Positions 1 to 8,727 of a stretch of 64,000 nucleotides of DNA are shown in pieces. Made by a program: the position numbers and the translations under genes. How positions within the stretch are numbered: position 1 is the stretch's first letter; the number at the start of each line of letters is the position of its first letter. Where the stretch lies: contig NZ_JBHYDW010000002.1 of NCBI RefSeq assembly GCF_051860475.1, positions 1-64,000 on the forward strand, given 5' to 3'. The notes below the pieces were generated by a model. That model searched no databases, had not been told where the DNA came from, and saw only the letters and a program-made list of their open reading frames with translations. Source of the stretch: Elioraea sp051860475. Lineage in GTDB: Bacteria > Pseudomonadota > Alphaproteobacteria > Acetobacterales > Acetobacteraceae.

Positions 1-339
1 GGCGTCAAGGATGCGCTCGGCCGCCGCAAGCTCCGCGGCGGCGAGTGCGCCGGACCCGGAGCGGCCTGCGACGACGTCGAACCTGGCGCTGGGGACGGGC
101 ATCGCGCACGCTTCCAGCACCGAGCCCTTGAGCAGCGCGCCAATGTCCCGTTCCGGGTCAAGTCCCAGCTGCACGTCGACATTCGCCAGCCCGACATCGC
201 AATCCACCAGCAGCACCCGGTGGCGCTGCGCGCCGAGCGCCTGGGCGAGCGTGATCGCGAACCAGGTCTTGCCGACGCCGCCCTTGCCGGAGGCAATGGC
301 GATCAGTCGCGGCTTGCGCGGGCGGGTCGGTGCCGTCAT
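1..339 (-). CDS. flhG: FlhG/FleN (MinD-like) ATPase, 3'-truncated by window edge
   Basis: This is the N-terminal 113 codons of a ParA/MinD-family ATPase that, with FlhF, sets flagellar number and placement in the related proteins. Translating from 339 gives a deviant Walker A, SGKGGVGKTW, at about residues 17-26. The second signature LLVDCDVGLANVDVQLG follows, typical of FlhG/YlxH. The ATG at 339 overlaps the flhF stop as ATGA, so the two are translationally coupled. It is the last visible gene of the long minus-strand flagellar operon, and the rest lies left of position 1. MinD of the division system is the main alternative. The flhF neighbour and the VGLANVDVQLG motif make FlhG much more likely. 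Confidence 0.9.
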   Translation of the reverse strand, partial: MTAPTRPRKPRLIAIASGKGGVGKTWFAITLAQALGAQRHRVLLVDCDVGLANVDVQLGLDPERDIGALLKGSVLEACAMPVPSARFDVVAGRSGSGALAAAELAAAERILDA

Positions 340-1274
340 GCGATGACGTCCTTGCGGAGGCTGCGCCGGGTGGCGGGCGGGGCGAGCAGCCAGGCTTCCA
401 GTGTGGCGGGATCGAGCGGTGCGAGCCCGTCGGTCGCACCCGGGCCGGTGCCGGCCGTGGCGAGCGCGAGATCGCCGGCGGCGGCAGCAGCGATGACGGC
501 ACCGATGCGCCGCGCCACATCGAGCCGGGTCGGCAGCAGATGGCGCACGCCACGCGCCGCCATCGCACTTGCGATATCCTCGGCTTCGGCGGCATCGGTG
601 CCCGCGGGCAGCACCAGGGCGGCAGCTGCGCCGACGGCCTCGATCAGCGCGGCAAGCTCAGTGCCGTCCTGGTCGCAGAACGGATCGATCCCGGCCATGT
701 CGACCAGTGTCGGAGCATCCATCGGACGGCGCGCGATCGCCTTGGCGAGGCGCGGAATGTCTGGCGCCACCACGAGATTGAGCCCGAGCAGTCGCGTATA
801 TGCCGCGAGCTGGTCCACCGCGCCCGCGCGCCTGCCGTCGGCTGCGATGACGGCCGGCGCCACACCCTCGATGCGTAGCCGTGTTGCGAGCTTCGCCGCC
901 GTCAGTGTCTTGCCTGCGCCGGCTGGGCCACAGAGGAGCAGCACCGTGCCAGGACCCAGCGGCAGCGGGGCGAAGCCCAGCAACTCAGCCAAGCTGGAGG
1001 CAAGCGAGCTGGTGGAGGCGAGGGCGTCGATCCGCCGTTCGGGCACGCCATGGGCGCGCAACGCGATGACGATCGCGTCGTCCGTTGCGGCGCGACGTGG
1101 CGCGAGCGGCACGACCCGATCGTTCAGGTCGTCGGCAACCGGCGCGGCCGCGGTCACCTCGATCCCGCCCTGGGCACGGCGGGTGGCCAGGATGAGCGCT
1201 TCGTCACCGAGCGCGGCGCGCGCCTGCGACAGCGCCTGGGCGGTGGTGCGGGCATGGAAGACGCGAAGCCGCAT
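336..1274 (-). CDS. flhF: FlhF, SRP-type GTPase for flagellar placement
   Basis: FlhF is the third SRP-type GTPase (with Ffh and FtsY) and acts at the cell pole in flagellar assembly. The 312-residue product has the FlhF N-terminus (MRLRVFHARTTAQAL) and an NG domain. P-loop GPAGAGKTLTAAKLA lies near residues 115-129, followed by DGRRAGAVDQL (the DxxRxxAxxQL box), VDMAGID in place of the usual DTAG, and PTRLD in place of TKLD. It is shorter than many FlhF proteins because the linker after the B domain is small. It lies 3 bp after flhA and overlaps flhG by 4 bp, so expression is probably coupled. The two G-motif substitutions are visible; their effect on GTP turnover is unknown. Confidence 0.92.
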   Translation of the reverse strand: MRLRVFHARTTAQALSQARAALGDEALILATRRAQGGIEVTAAAPVADDLNDRVVPLAPRRAATDDAIVIALRAHGVPERRIDALASTSSLASSLAELLGFAPLPLGPGTVLLLCGPAGAGKTLTAAKLATRLRIEGVAPAVIAADGRRAGAVDQLAAYTRLLGLNLVVAPDIPRLAKAIARRPMDAPTLVDMAGIDPFCDQDGTELAALIEAVGAAAALVLPAGTDAAEAEDIASAMAARGVRHLLPTRLDVARRIGAVIAAAAAGDLALATAGTGPGATDGLAPLDPATLEAWLLAPPATRRSLRKDVIA

Positions 1275-1277
1275 GGC

Positions 1278-3383
1278 TCAGATCGTCCCCACCGTTCGGA
1301 TGCGCGCGCGCGCGTGCACCTCGGTCTGGCTCAGCACCGGTGTCGATGGCCGGAAGCGCTCGACGATTGCGCGGAGATGCGGGCGCAGATGCGGGCTGAC
1401 AAGCAGTGCCGGCTGCTCCCCCATGGTGGCCGCACGGTCGAACACGTCACGCACCTTGGCCATGAACTCCTGCAGCTTCGTCGGCTGGATCGCGAGCTGG
1501 CGATCCTCGGGCGGCCCGACCATCGATTCGGCGAAGACGCGCTCCCATTCCGCCGAGAGGGTCACCAGCGGCACGTAGCCGTTCGGGCCCATCAGGCTGT
1601 CCGTGATCTGACGCGCGAGCCGGTTGCGCACGGCCGCGAGCAGGCCGTTGAAGCCGCGCGAGCTGCCGGCCGCGTCCTGGATGCCTTCCAGGATGGTCGG
1701 CAGGTCGCGGATCGAGACCCGCTCGGCGAGCAGCGCCTGGAGCACGCGCTGGATCGTGCCGGTGCCGACCTGCGCGCCGGTGAGATCGGCGACCAGGCGC
1801 TGATGCTCGCGCGGCAGGTCGTCGATCAGCTTCTGGGTCTCGGCGAAGGACAGGAGCTCGGCGAGATGATCGCGCACGAGCTCGGTCAGGTGCGTGACCA
1901 GCACGGACGCCGGATCGACCACGGTGTAGCCGCGCGCGGCCGCCTCGTCGCGCAGTGTTTCCTCGATCCAGGCGGCAGGCAGGCCAAAGGCCGGCTCGGT
2001 GGTGCGCTCGCCGGGCAGCCCGATCGGTCCGCCGCGCGGGTCCATCGCCATCATCATGGTGGGGCGAAGCTCGGCGCGACCGGCCTCGATCTCCTTCAGC
2101 CGCACGACATAGGCGTTGGGCGGCAGCTGCACGTTGTCCTGGATGCGCACCGGCGGAAGCAGGTAGCCGAGTTCGACTGCGAGGCTGCGGCGCAGCCCTC
2201 GGATCTGCTCGGTCAGCCGCTGACCGGACTCGCCGGTGGCAAGTCGCAACAGGCCGTAGCCGAGCTCAAGCCGGATCGCGTCGATGCGCAGCGCCTGCGC
2301 GGGGTCCTCCTCCGCGGCTGGCGCCGGAGCCTCCGCCAGCTGCGCATCCGCCTCGCTGGCCTCCGCGCCCGCCTTGTGCCGCGCCCACGCGCCTGCACCC
2401 GCCGCGCCGGCGAGCAGCAGGAACGGCAGCATTGGCAGCCCGGGCATCAGCGCGAGCACCGTCGCCGCACCGGAGGCGAGCGCAAGCGGCTTCGGGCTGC
2501 CCGCGAGCTCGCGCAGCAGCGCCTTGTCCGCGCTGCCTTCCACGCCCGCCTTGGTGACGACGATGCCGGCGGCGGTGGACACGAGCAGGGCCGGGATCTG
2601 GCTCACGAGCCCGTCGCCGATCGTCAGCAGCGTGTAGGTGGTCGCGGCGTCGCCAAGCGTCATGCCCTGCCGGCCGACGCCCAGCGCCAGGCCGCCGACG
2701 ATGTTGATCAGCGTGATGATCAGCCCGGCGACTGCGTCGCCGCGCACGAACTTCGCGGCACCGTCCATCGCGCCGAAGAACGCGCTCTCCTCCTCGAGCT
2801 GCTTGCGCCGCGACCGCGCGCCTGCCTCGTCGATCAGCCCGGCGGAGAGATCGGCGTCGATCGCCATCTGCTTGCCCGGCATCGCATCGAGGCTGAACCG
2901 TGCGGCGACCTCGGCGATGCGGCCCGAGCCCTTGGTGATGACGACGAAGTTCACCAACACCAGGATCGCGAACACGATCAGCCCGATCACCACGTCGCCG
3001 GCCATCAGGAAGCTGCCGAACGCCGCGATCACCTGACCTGCCGCCTGTGGCCCCTCATGCCCGGCCGACAGGATCAGACGCGTCGAGGCGATGTTCAGCC
3101 CGAGCCGCATCAGCGTGGTGATCAGCAGGATGGTCGGGAAGGACGTGAAATCGAGCGGCCGGAGCATGAGCACCGAGGTCATGAGGATCAGGATCGAGGT
3201 GGTGATCGAGACGGCGAGGCCGAAATCCAGCAGCAGCGTCGGCAGCGGTACGACCAGGATGACGACCAGCAGGCCGACACCCAGCGCCATCAGCACGTCC
3301 GACCCCGGACGCGCATCACGCAGGCGGTCGAGCAGCCCCACTCCGGCGGCCGGGACGGCCGCGGTCTCTGCCTCTGCCGCCAT
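1278..3383 (-). CDS. flhA: FlhA, flagellar type III export gate
   Basis: FlhA is the largest export-gate membrane protein of the flagellar type III secretion system. The 701-residue length is normal for the family. The N-terminal half has about eight hydrophobic segments, with the conserved cytoplasmic loop around GSGRIAEVAARFSLDAMPGK and then SAGLIDEAGARSRR. The C-terminal half is the soluble export-cargo domain with QKLIDDLPREHQ and VSIRDLPTILEGIQ. It lies 8 bp downstream of flbD and 3 bp before flhF on the minus strand, so it is an internal operon gene. The type III secretion paralogue (SctV) is excluded by the flagellar context. Confidence 0.97.
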   Translation of the reverse strand: MAAEAETAAVPAAGVGLLDRLRDARPGSDVLMALGVGLLVVILVVPLPTLLLDFGLAVSITTSILILMTSVLMLRPLDFTSFPTILLITTLMRLGLNIASTRLILSAGHEGPQAAGQVIAAFGSFLMAGDVVIGLIVFAILVLVNFVVITKGSGRIAEVAARFSLDAMPGKQMAIDADLSAGLIDEAGARSRRKQLEEESAFFGAMDGAAKFVRGDAVAGLIITLINIVGGLALGVGRQGMTLGDAATTYTLLTIGDGLVSQIPALLVSTAAGIVVTKAGVEGSADKALLRELAGSPKPLALASGAATVLALMPGLPMLPFLLLAGAAGAGAWARHKAGAEASEADAQLAEAPAPAAEEDPAQALRIDAIRLELGYGLLRLATGESGQRLTEQIRGLRRSLAVELGYLLPPVRIQDNVQLPPNAYVVRLKEIEAGRAELRPTMMMAMDPRGGPIGLPGERTTEPAFGLPAAWIEETLRDEAAARGYTVVDPASVLVTHLTELVRDHLAELLSFAETQKLIDDLPREHQRLVADLTGAQVGTGTIQRVLQALLAERVSIRDLPTILEGIQDAAGSSRGFNGLLAAVRNRLARQITDSLMGPNGYVPLVTLSAEWERVFAESMVGPPEDRQLAIQPTKLQEFMAKVRDVFDRAATMGEQPALLVSPHLRPHLRAIVERFRPSTPVLSQTEVHARARIRTVGTI

Positions 3384-3390
3384 GCTCAGC

Positions 3391-4764
3391 TCAGGCCGGC
3401 ACGCGGTCCGCGAGGCCGGCGGCCGGCACCTTCACCCCGGAAGCGGTGTATTCACGCAGCTTGTTCCGGAGCGTGCGGATCGAGATCCCAAGGATCGCCG
3501 CGGCATGGGTGCGGTTGCCGAGGCAGTGCGTCAGCGTCTCGAGGATCAGGTCGCGCTCGACATCCGCGACCGTGCGGCCAACCAGCCCGGTCGGCGTGCC
3601 GGCGGGCGCGGCGGCAACGACCCGCGCCACGTTGCCGCTCGCCGTGGGGGCCGGTGCGACCGTCTCGTCAGCCGATAGCTCAATCGCGTCGAGGCCGATC
3701 GTGTCGCCGCTTGCGAGCAGCACCGCACGGTGGATGGTGTTCTCGAGCTCGCGCACATTGCCGCGCCAGGGCTGGACCTCCAGCAGACGCATCGCTTCCG
3801 CCGAGATCGGTCGGTACGGCACGCCGTTCACCTCGGCATAGCGGTGCGCAAACATCTCGACGAGCGGAACGATGTCGCGCGGCCGCTCGCGCAGGGCCGG
3901 CACGGTCAGCGTGACGACGTTCAGGCGGAAATAGAGGTCCTCGCGGAACGTGCCCTTGCGCACCTCCGCCTCGAGCGCGCGGTTGGTGGTGGCGAGGATG
4001 CGCACGTTGACCTTCACGGGCTCGGAACCGCCGAGCCGGTCGATCTCGCGCTCCTGGATCGCGCGCAGCAGTTTCGCCTGAAGCCGCACGTCCATCTCGG
4101 TGATCTCGTCGAGCAGCAGCGTGCCGCCATCCGCCGCCTCGAACCGGCCGATCCGGCGGGCGATCGCGCCCGAGAACGCACCCTTCTCGTGGCCGAACAG
4201 CTCGCTCTCGAGCAGGTTCTCGGGGATTGCCGCGCAGTTCACGGCGATGAACGGACCAGCGGCGCGGCGCGAGCGGCGATGGATGTGGCGTGCCATCACC
4301 TCCTTGCCGGTGCCGCTCTCACCGCGGATCAGCACCGAGGCCTCGGACGCTGCCACCTGCTCGGCACGGCGCAGTGCGGCGAGCATCACCGGATCGGCCG
4401 CGACCGGAGCGCGCCCGTCGCCGCCGATCGTCTCGAGCATGGTCGCGATCAGCTCGGCATCAGGTGGCAGCGGCAGGTACTCGCGCGCGCCGGCGCGGAT
4501 CGCAGCCGCCGCACGCACGGCATCCGCGCGCGTGCCGCAGGCGATCACGGGTGCGGCGATGCGCTCGGCCGTCATCGCCGCGATCAGCTCCTCGATGCCG
4601 AGCTGCACGTCGCACAGCACGACGTCGGAGCCGCGTCCGGCGCGCAGTTGCGCCAGCGCCGGCTGGACATCGTCGGCCTGCGTGATCTTCGCGCCGCGCG
4701 AGATGGCGATGCGCGCCGCCTCGCCCAGCTCCGCCGACATCGACCCCACGATCATCACGCGCAT
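3391..4764 (-). CDS. flbD: FlbD/FleQ-type sigma54-dependent flagellar activator
   Basis: This 457-residue enhancer-binding protein should activate RNA polymerase-sigma54 at flagellar promoters. Residues 1-115 form a degenerate receiver: Asp52 (LCDV) is present, but the N-terminal acidic pair and the conserved lysine are missing. The AAA+ domain has Walker A GESGTGKE (148-155), Walker B LLLDE (about 216-220) and the sensor II region NVRELENT. The sigma54-contact loop reads GAFSGA (195-200) instead of GAFTGA. The C-terminus is a Fis-type helix-turn-helix (AAAILGISIRTLRNKL). It sits between fliN and flhA. The sigma54 sites upstream of flbT and flgE are natural targets. The name flbD is by context; FleQ-like is equally apt. 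Confidence 0.88.
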   Translation of the reverse strand: MRVMIVGSMSAELGEAARIAISRGAKITQADDVQPALAQLRAGRGSDVVLCDVQLGIEELIAAMTAERIAAPVIACGTRADAVRAAAAIRAGAREYLPLPPDAELIATMLETIGGDGRAPVAADPVMLAALRRAEQVAASEASVLIRGESGTGKEVMARHIHRRSRRAAGPFIAVNCAAIPENLLESELFGHEKGAFSGAIARRIGRFEAADGGTLLLDEITEMDVRLQAKLLRAIQEREIDRLGGSEPVKVNVRILATTNRALEAEVRKGTFREDLYFRLNVVTLTVPALRERPRDIVPLVEMFAHRYAEVNGVPYRPISAEAMRLLEVQPWRGNVRELENTIHRAVLLASGDTIGLDAIELSADETVAPAPTASGNVARVVAAAPAGTPTGLVGRTVADVERDLILETLTHCLGNRTHAAAILGISIRTLRNKLREYTASGVKVPAAGLADRVPA

Positions 4765-4799
4765 GGCAGCGCTCCCGTCTGTTTCCGCACCGCTCAGCG

Positions 4800-5141
4800 T
4801 CAGGCGCTGCGATCGGCCTTCACGATCTCGGTCATGGTCACGCCGAGCCGGTCGTCATCGACCATCACCACCTCGCCGCGTGCGACCAGGCGGTTGTTGA
4901 CGTAGATGTCGATCGCCTCGCCGAGCTTGCGGTCAAGCTCCACCACCGCGCCGCGACCCAGCTTCAGGAGCTGGCTCACCTGCATCACCGACTTGCCGAG
5001 CACGGCCGACACCTGCACGGGGATGTCGTAGACCGCCTCGAGATCGCGCACCGAGCGCATCGGCTGCGGCTCGGCCTCGATGGGCGGGGTCGGAGCGGGA
5101 TCGAGATCCTTCAGCTCCATCGGGGGTTCGTTGCTCATCAC
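4800..5141 (-). CDS. fliN: FliN, flagellar motor switch C-ring protein
   Basis: FliN is a C-ring protein of the flagellar switch that also docks the export ATPase complex through FliH. The 113-residue product has a short acidic N-terminus and a complete SpoA/SURF domain, with VQVSAVLGKS, LKLGRGAVVELDR, IYVNNRLVARGEVV and DDRLGVTMTEIV. The ATG at 5141 overlaps the fliH stop by 4 bp (ATGA), so the two are coupled. No fliM is present in the window, so that partner must be encoded elsewhere. Length and domain content are typical. Confidence 0.95.
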   Translation of the reverse strand: MMSNEPPMELKDLDPAPTPPIEAEPQPMRSVRDLEAVYDIPVQVSAVLGKSVMQVSQLLKLGRGAVVELDRKLGEAIDIYVNNRLVARGEVVMVDDDRLGVTMTEIVKADRSA

Positions 5142-5878
5142 GCGCTCTCCTGCACGGCGGAAGTCGGGATCGGGGCGCCGAACGCCTCGGCGAGGATGCG
5201 GCTGGTCGCCTCGGCGACCGCAGCGAGATCGAGTCGCGCCTCGCCCGAGCTCCAGGCAATGCGCACGGCGCGAGCATCGAGCGAGGGATCCGCGGCGACG
5301 TCCTGCGGCAGATCGATACCGCCGCGTGCGGACGCCTCCAGCAGGGCGGCAGTAACGCGTTCGGCAACGTCCGGAGCGGCTGTCACCGTCAGCGCGATCT
5401 CGGGGCCGAGACTGGCGCGCAGCTCCGCAAGGAGGTCCCTCGCCTGGGACGGCAGCAGCCGCGCGGCATGCGCGGCGGTCTGTGCGACCACCGCGGCGAG
5501 CACGGCCTCGGCGATCCGCGCATCGGTCCGCTCGGCGGCGGCGCGTGCGGCGGCCGCAGCGGCCGCGAGCTCATGCGCCGCCGCCTCGATCGCGGCGGCC
5601 TCGCGGGCGGCCTGGCTGGCGGCGGCGGCGGCAACACCGGCCGCGCGACCCTCGGCGAAGGCCTCGGAGCGGGCGAGCTCAAGGTCCTCGAGCCCGAAGG
5701 TCGGCGCAATGATCTCCGGCTCGGGCGGCGCCGGTGGCTGGGGATCGAAGCTCTCGCCGAACAGCTTGCGGCGGGCGGACGCGGCCTCGTCAGCGAAGAG
5801 CCGCTGCGGCGCCGCAAGGGCCGAGAGCGGCACGGGCCGCGCCGCGCGGGCGTTGCCGTTCACGGAGTGGCCCGCCAT
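5138..5878 (-). CDS. fliH: FliH-like flagellar export regulator
   Basis: This 246-residue Ala-rich protein lies exactly where fliH is expected, between fliG and fliN. FliH binds and restrains the export ATPase FliI and links it to FliN. A proline-rich N-terminus is followed by a long alanine- and glutamate-rich helical segment (about residues 75-140) and a C-terminal domain with LLPSQARDLLAELRASLGP. I place the start at ATG 5878, one base after the fliG stop. A longer reading frame runs upstream to 5983 but only overlaps fliG. Sequence conservation in FliH is low, so the name rests mainly on position and composition. Confidence 0.8.
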   Translation of the reverse strand: MAGHSVNGNARAARPVPLSALAAPQRLFADEAASARRKLFGESFDPQPPAPPEPEIIAPTFGLEDLELARSEAFAEGRAAGVAAAAASQAAREAAAIEAAAHELAAAAAAARAAAERTDARIAEAVLAAVVAQTAAHAARLLPSQARDLLAELRASLGPEIALTVTAAPDVAERVTAALLEASARGGIDLPQDVAADPSLDARAVRIAWSSGEARLDLAAVAEATSRILAEAFGAPIPTSAVQESA

Positions 5879-5879
5879 G

Positions 5880-6896
5880 TCAGTACACCAGCTCCTCTTC
5901 ACGCCCGTCGGACAGCAGGATCTGGCCGGAGGCGGCGAGGTCCTTGGCGGTGGCGACGATCGTGGCCTGCGCCTCCTCGACATCCTTCAGACGCACGGGG
6001 CCCAGCGCCTCGATGTCCTCGCGAAGCATCTTGCCCGCGCGTTCCGAGAGGTTCTTGAAGAACAGCTCGCGGATCGTGTCGGAGCCGCCCTTGAGCGCGA
6101 GTGCCAGCTTCTCCTTCTCGACCGCGCGCAGCAGGATCTGGATGCCCGCACCGTTGACGCGGACGAGGTCGTCGAAGGTGAACATCAGGCTCTTGATCCG
6201 CTCCGCCGCCTCGCGGTTGCGCTCCTCGAGTGCGGTCAGGAAGCGGCCCTCTGCAGCACGGTCGAGGTTGTTGAAGATGTCGGCCATGATCTCGTGCGCG
6301 TCGCGGCGCTGGGTGCGCGCCAGGTTGGACATGAACTCGGAGCGCAGCGTGCGCTCGACGCCTTCGAGCACGTCCTTCTGCACGCTCTCCATCCGAAGCA
6401 TGCGCATCACGACTTCCATCGCGAAGGCCTCGGGCAGGAGCTGGAGCACCTTCGCGGCATGATCGGCACGCACGCGCGAGAGCACCAGCGCGACCGTCTG
6501 CGGGTATTCGTTCTTGAGGTAGTTCGCGAGCACGGCCTCGTTCACGTTGCCGAGCTTGTCCCACATGGTCCGACCGGCGGGGCCGCGGATCTCCTCCATG
6601 ATCTGGCTGACCCGCTCCTTCGGCAGGGTCTTGGCGAGCAGACGCTCGGTGCTCTCGAAGCTGCCGATGAGGTTGCCGGCAGCGCTCATCTGGCTCGCGA
6701 ACTCGTGGCAGAGCCGCTCCACGATCGAGGACGAGACCGGGCCGAGGGTCGCCATCGCCGAGGACACCTCCTTGATTTCGTCCTCGTGCATCAGCGCGAA
6801 CAGCTTGGCAGCGCTTTCCTCGCCGAGCGCCATCATCAGCACGGCCGCCTTCTGCGGCCCGCTCAGGCTGCGATAGTCTTCCTTCGCGCGCGCCAT
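5880..6896 (-). CDS. fliG: FliG, flagellar motor switch protein
   Basis: FliG is the rotor protein that transmits torque from the stator. The 338-residue product is full length. It has the N-terminal segment SGPQKAAVLMMALGEESAAKLF that docks on FliF, the middle-domain motif here reading EYPQTVALVL (usually EHPQTIALIL), and the charged C-terminal torque helix with GGSDTIRELFFKNLSERAGKM. It starts 3 bp downstream of fliF and ends 1 bp before fliH. The Tyr for His change in the EHPQ motif is visible but lies within normal family variation. Confidence 0.97.
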   Translation of the reverse strand: MARAKEDYRSLSGPQKAAVLMMALGEESAAKLFALMHEDEIKEVSSAMATLGPVSSSIVERLCHEFASQMSAAGNLIGSFESTERLLAKTLPKERVSQIMEEIRGPAGRTMWDKLGNVNEAVLANYLKNEYPQTVALVLSRVRADHAAKVLQLLPEAFAMEVVMRMLRMESVQKDVLEGVERTLRSEFMSNLARTQRRDAHEIMADIFNNLDRAAEGRFLTALEERNREAAERIKSLMFTFDDLVRVNGAGIQILLRAVEKEKLALALKGGSDTIRELFFKNLSERAGKMLREDIEALGPVRLKDVEEAQATIVATAKDLAASGQILLSDGREEELVY

Positions 6897-6899
6897 CGC

Positions 6900-8564
6900 T
6901 CAGCCCTCCTGCGCCATCCAGCCGCGCACGACCGACACCGCCTCATCGGGGTGCTTCTCGGCGAGCTCGGCGACGCGCCGGATCGAGGATGCGCGCATCT
7001 GGCCTTCGATCTGGGCAATGTTGATCAGGCTGTCGCGACTGCCGAACGCCTGCGCTGTGCCCGGGGAACCGAGGGCAGGAATGCCCGGCGTGGCGTCGGT
7101 GAGCGCTGGCATGCCGTCAGGCGCCGGCAGGGCCGCAACCCCCTCCTGGGGTGCGCCGAGCGTTGCGGCCGCTGTCGCCTCGGCCTGCCCGATGCGTTCG
7201 AGCGCGCGGCCGGCGAGCGGGCGGGCGACCAGCAGCAGCGCGAGCAGGGCGACGATGCCGAACACCACGGTCTCGACCACGCGCACGATCTCGGCGCGGC
7301 CAATGGGCAGGCCGAACAGCGAGTCCTCCTCGGCCGCTGCTGTCAACGCATCGGCAAACCGCAGGTTCACCACCTCGACGCGATCACCCCGGCTCTCGTC
7401 GAAGCCGACCGCGGTCCGCACCAGGGCGGCGATCCGATCCAGTTCCTCCGTGCTGCGCGCCTGCGGCTCGGCGCCCAGAGCGGCAGGCGCATGGTCGACC
7501 AGCACCGCGACCGAGAGGCGGCGCAGCATCGGCGTGTCGCGCACGATCTGGCGCGTCACTCGGCCGATCTCGTAGTTGGTCGTCTCCTCGGTACGGCTCT
7601 CCTGCGTGCCGGCCTGGTTCTGCTGCGGCTGCGGGTTCGGCAGGTTGTTGCCGACCGTGACGTTCTCGTTCCGCTCGGTGGTGCGGCTCTCCTCGGTCAC
7701 GGTCTGCACCGAGCGCGGCACCTGCTGATCCGGATCGAAGCTTTCGCGGTTCTCGGTAACGCGGTCGAAGTCCATCTCGACGGAGACCTCCGCGCGCACG
7801 CGGCCGACACCGAGGGTGCGTTCGAGCATCTCCTCGACCCCGCGCGAGAGGCGCAGCTCGTGCGCACGGCGCATCTCATCGGTGTTCATGGCAAGGCCCA
7901 TGCCTCCGACCGCCTGGCCGGAGCGCGCGAGCAGGGAGCCGCGATTGTCGATCACCGAGATGTTCTGCGGCTTCAGTCCCGGCACGGCGGCCGCGGCGAG
8001 ATGCACGATCGCCTGCACCTGCTCGCGGTCGAGCCGCTGCACCCCCGCCATGGTCAGCACGATCGAGGCCTGCGCCTCGCCCTCGCGGCGCGAGAACGGA
8101 TCGCGCCGTGGCAGCACCAGGTGCACCCGCGCGCCCCGTACGCCATGCAGCGAGCGGATCGTGCGCGCGAGCTCGCCCTCGAGCGCGCGCAGGTGGTTGA
8201 TGCCCTGCTGGAACGAGCTCGCGGTCAGGCCGTCGGCGCGATCGAAGATCTCGTAGCCGACGGAACCGCCCGCGGGCAGGCCCTCGGCGGCGAGCGAAAG
8301 CCGGACGCGGGGCACCTGGTCGGTCGGCACCAGCACCTGCGAGCCGTTGGCCCCGAGCCGGTAGGGGATCCGCTGGCGCTCGAGCGTGGCGACGACCTGG
8401 GCGGCATCGCGCTGCTCGAGCTCGCCGTAGAGCAGCGCCATCGGCGGCTGGCCGGCGCGCGCGGCGAGGAACACGATCACGCCCATCACCGCGATGCCGA
8501 CCGCGCCGAGTGCGGCGAGGCGAACCGGCCCTAGCGTCTTCAGCCCAGCAAGCAGCGCGTTCAC
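6900..8564 (-). CDS. fliF: FliF, flagellar MS-ring protein
   Basis: FliF forms the membrane MS ring at the base of the flagellum. The 554-residue product has an N-terminal membrane segment (VGIAVMGVIVFLAAR, about residues 22-37). Next come the ring-building motifs around QVVATLERQRIPYRLG and LALEGELARTIRSLHGV, and the FDP loop with ESFDPDQQVPRSVQ. A second membrane helix, VVFGIVALLALLLVARPL, precedes the FliG-binding tail. Translation begins at GTG 8564, preceded by an AAGGGTGAG ribosome site. It begins the fliF-fliG-fliH-fliN run, with 163 bp separating it from flgD, so a promoter in that gap is plausible. Confidence 0.97.
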   Translation of the reverse strand: MNALLAGLKTLGPVRLAALGAVGIAVMGVIVFLAARAGQPPMALLYGELEQRDAAQVVATLERQRIPYRLGANGSQVLVPTDQVPRVRLSLAAEGLPAGGSVGYEIFDRADGLTASSFQQGINHLRALEGELARTIRSLHGVRGARVHLVLPRRDPFSRREGEAQASIVLTMAGVQRLDREQVQAIVHLAAAAVPGLKPQNISVIDNRGSLLARSGQAVGGMGLAMNTDEMRRAHELRLSRGVEEMLERTLGVGRVRAEVSVEMDFDRVTENRESFDPDQQVPRSVQTVTEESRTTERNENVTVGNNLPNPQPQQNQAGTQESRTEETTNYEIGRVTRQIVRDTPMLRRLSVAVLVDHAPAALGAEPQARSTEELDRIAALVRTAVGFDESRGDRVEVVNLRFADALTAAAEEDSLFGLPIGRAEIVRVVETVVFGIVALLALLLVARPLAGRALERIGQAEATAAATLGAPQEGVAALPAPDGMPALTDATPGIPALGSPGTAQAFGSRDSLINIAQIEGQMRASSIRRVAELAEKHPDEAVSVVRGWMAQEG

Positions 8565-8634
8565 GATCTCACCCTTTCCTGAAGGCCCCCGCCGCCGGGT
8601 CGCGACCGAGGCCTCCCGTACGCCCGCGTGCCGG

Positions 8635-8649
8635 GCGGGCGTTCTGCCA
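8635..8649 (-). promoter_or_regulatory. Weak sigma54-like promoter candidate for fliF
   Basis: On the minus strand the bases read TGGCAG-AACGC-CCGC, giving the GG-N10-GC geometry of a -24/-12 promoter. The -24 hexamer is one base off consensus, and the -12 element has CC instead of TT. It would start transcription about 60 bases before the fliF GTG. In DNA this GC-rich such a match can arise by chance. Confidence 0.25.
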
Positions 8650-8727
8650 TGCGGGAGCGTGACGGAAAGGACTTACGCGCCCGTTAACACCGGGCAGAAT
8701 TTGCCGATCGGCAGAGTTTGGCCGGGC

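Noticed and set aside
1050..3914. Very long plus-strand open frame (954 codons) opposite flhA/flhF
   Set aside because: It is the antisense shadow of flhA, flhF and flbD. The product is Arg/His/Gln-rich low-complexity sequence with no domain, as expected in very GC-rich DNA.
5196..8534. Plus-strand open frame of 1112 codons opposite fliF-fliG-fliH
   Set aside because: Same antisense effect. It has no recognisable domains and fully overlaps well-supported flagellar genes.
8702..8713. Perfect 12-bp palindrome TGCCGATCGGCA between flgD and fliF
   Set aside because: It could be an operator, but it is short, GATCGGC is frequent in this DNA and no second copy was found at the other flagellar promoters.
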